Positions 5,471-5,838 of a stretch of 5,838 nucleotides of DNA are shown piece by piece; position 1 is the stretch's first letter; each line of letters opens with the position of its first letter. This DNA comes from JAZDEL01 sp043820655. Lineage in GTDB: Archaea; Iainarchaeota; Iainarchaeia; Iainarchaeales; JAZDEL01. The position numbers and the translations under genes are program-made. Location: positions 1-5,838 of the forward strand of contig JBDRDO010000046.1 of NCBI GenBank assembly GCA_043820655.1, written 5' to 3'. The notes beneath the pieces are model-generated. The model ran no database searches. It was not told the DNA's origin and saw nothing but the letters and a program-made list of their open reading frames with translations.

Positions 5471-5677
5471 CTAAAGAATTGAGATTGCTTCCTTCGGGAC
5501 CTTTTTCAGGAAGGGCACGGCAGAGGGGCAAACTTTTTTCGCCTTATTTCTTGCATCGGAAATGTTGTTTGAAGCGGCAACCACTTTTTCATTTACTATT
5601 GCAATCCACTTCCCGCCGTATTCTGACAAATCGTGCTGTGCCGCCCACTCATAATCAGTATAATTCACAAGCGCCAT
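5471..5677 (-). CDS. DUF5678-like small protein
   Basis: This 68-residue protein matches the DUF5678 pattern as I remember it: an N-terminal helix with W11 (YEWAAQHDLSEY, 9-20), then the hallmark YGGKWIAIVNEKVVAAS (20-36), a helix with DARNKAKK (41-48), and a closing PFLKKVPKE (55-63). The KWIAI..EKVVA strand pair followed by a helix makes a small alpha/beta fold. No enzymatic residues are obvious, and the function of the family is unknown. It is the first gene of a two-gene unit with the retropepsin-like protease (eight-base gap). I recall this pairing in other prokaryotes, so it could be a substrate, partner or regulator of the protease, though that is inference. The ATG at 5677 is set by an AAGGTGAT ribosome binding site at 5681-5688. 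Confidence 0.8.
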   Translation of the reverse strand: MALVNYTDYEWAAQHDLSEYGGKWIAIVNEKVVAASNNISDARNKAKKVCPSAVPFLKKVPKEAISIL

Positions 5678-5680
5678 AAC

Positions 5681-5688
5681 ATCACCTT
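5681..5688 (-). promoter_or_regulatory. Shine-Dalgarno site of the DUF5678-like gene
   Basis: AAGGTGAT on the minus strand is three bases before the ATG at 5677, a near-perfect archaeal site. It shows that this transcript has a leader, unlike the neighbouring repeat-peptide and M20 genes. Confidence 0.65.
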
Positions 5689-5708
5689 ACAGAACTTACC
5701 CCTGCAAC

Positions 5709-5747
5709 AATTATAAATGCATTTCCGCTATTTAAACCTTCCGAAGG
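5709..5747 (-). promoter_or_regulatory. Promoter of the DUF5678-retropepsin unit
   Basis: Two TATA-like boxes face the minus strand: GGTTTAAATA (5729-5738), preceded by the purine-rich GGAAGG that suits a BRE, and ATTTATAA (5711-5718). The first would start RNA near 5707 with a leader of about 30 bases, the second near 5688 with a leader of about 11. The first looks better because of its BRE-like flank. CCTTC-C-GAAGG (5737-5747) is a small inverted repeat over the BRE. Confidence 0.5.
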
Positions 5748-5767
5748 CACGTTTCCAGTGCGGCTTC

Positions 5768-5787
5768 AGTTATATTTAAATATAACT
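5768..5787. promoter_or_regulatory. Perfect 20-base AT-rich palindrome containing a TATA box
   Basis: AGTTATATTT/AAATATAACT is perfectly self-complementary. It contains TTTAAATA, which would place a plus-strand transcription start near 5804, just before the possible coding start at the window end. A dimeric regulator bound here would occlude TBP. The symmetry also leaves a TATA box facing the minus strand, so it could act in both directions. Confidence 0.55.
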
Positions 5788-5799
5788 TTGTATATACAA
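5788..5799. promoter_or_regulatory. Perfect 12-base palindrome abutting the 20-base one
   Basis: TTGTAT/ATACAA is self-complementary and begins on the base after the longer palindrome ends. It lies between the TATA box and the expected start of the plus-strand transcript, a classic operator position. Low-complexity AT content raises the chance of such matches. Confidence 0.4.
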
Positions 5800-5814
5800 T
5801 TAAAGTGGTAAATT

Positions 5815-5838
5815 GTGGACTCCTTAAAAGGCAGGTTT
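5815..5838 (+). CDS. Possible start of a plus-strand gene cut by the window edge
   Basis: A GTG at 5815 opens a frame that reads MDSLKGRF to the window end. It lies about 37 bases after the centre of a good TATA box and just after GTGGT, a weak ribosome-binding-like sequence. A second GTG at 5805 in another frame is also open to the edge and is spaced for a leaderless start (about 27 bases from the TATA centre), so the true start cannot be decided. Eight codons do not allow a family call. Confidence 0.3.

Noticed and set aside
1..5838. Search for tRNA, rRNA, insertion sequences, CRISPR arrays and riboswitches
   Set aside because: No cloverleaf, transposase, spaced repeats or recognisable riboswitch core was seen on reading both strands. 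The intergenic gaps are too short for most of these.

Overview
The window looks like chromosomal DNA from an archaeon. Several genes have TATA-like boxes 25-30 bases upstream of a start codon with no ribosome binding site, which suggests leaderless transcripts. Where ribosome binding sites occur they match the archaeal GGTGAT/AGGAGG type. The protein content also fits: a PPC/DUF296-like protein, a DUF5678-like protein with a retropepsin-like protease, a tiny winged-helix protein and a Cys-rich lipoprotein. Base composition is close to balanced and genes are tightly packed. A DPANN-type lineage (Diapherotrites or Micrarchaeota) is my guess from the gene style, but the sequence does not prove it.

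Left part (72-3333, minus strand): an apparent five-gene operon, transcribed right to left. It starts with IMP dehydrogenase (guaB), then flavin-dependent thymidylate synthase (thyX), a 71-residue winged-helix protein, a Cys-rich lipoprotein with a TTG start, and a PPC/DUF296-like protein that overlaps the lipoprotein stop codon by one base. The first two genes supply guanine nucleotides and dTMP. The last three are unstudied or only loosely classified. The last 14 codons of a plus-strand gene converge on this operon at the left edge.

Middle (3334-4718): a 113-base divergent promoter region separates guaB from a plus-strand M20-family metallopeptidase/deacylase whose metal-binding and catalytic residues are all present. 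Its promoter carries a 9-base direct repeat whose second copy touches the start codon.

Right part (4735-5677, minus strand): a two-gene unit encoding a DUF5678-like protein and a retropepsin-like aspartic protease is followed by a separately promoted 71-residue secreted peptide. After its predicted signal peptide, almost the whole mature chain of that peptide is four tandem 11-residue repeats. Its promoter contains a perfect 12-base palindrome. At the far right, a divergent promoter region with a 20-base perfect palindrome abutting a 12-base perfect palindrome leads into what may be the first codons of a plus-strand gene.

The best candidates for something undescribed are the tandem-repeat secreted peptide with its palindrome-bearing promoter, the DUF5678-retropepsin pair, and the double palindrome at the right edge. 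There is no gene-free stretch longer than about 140 bases.
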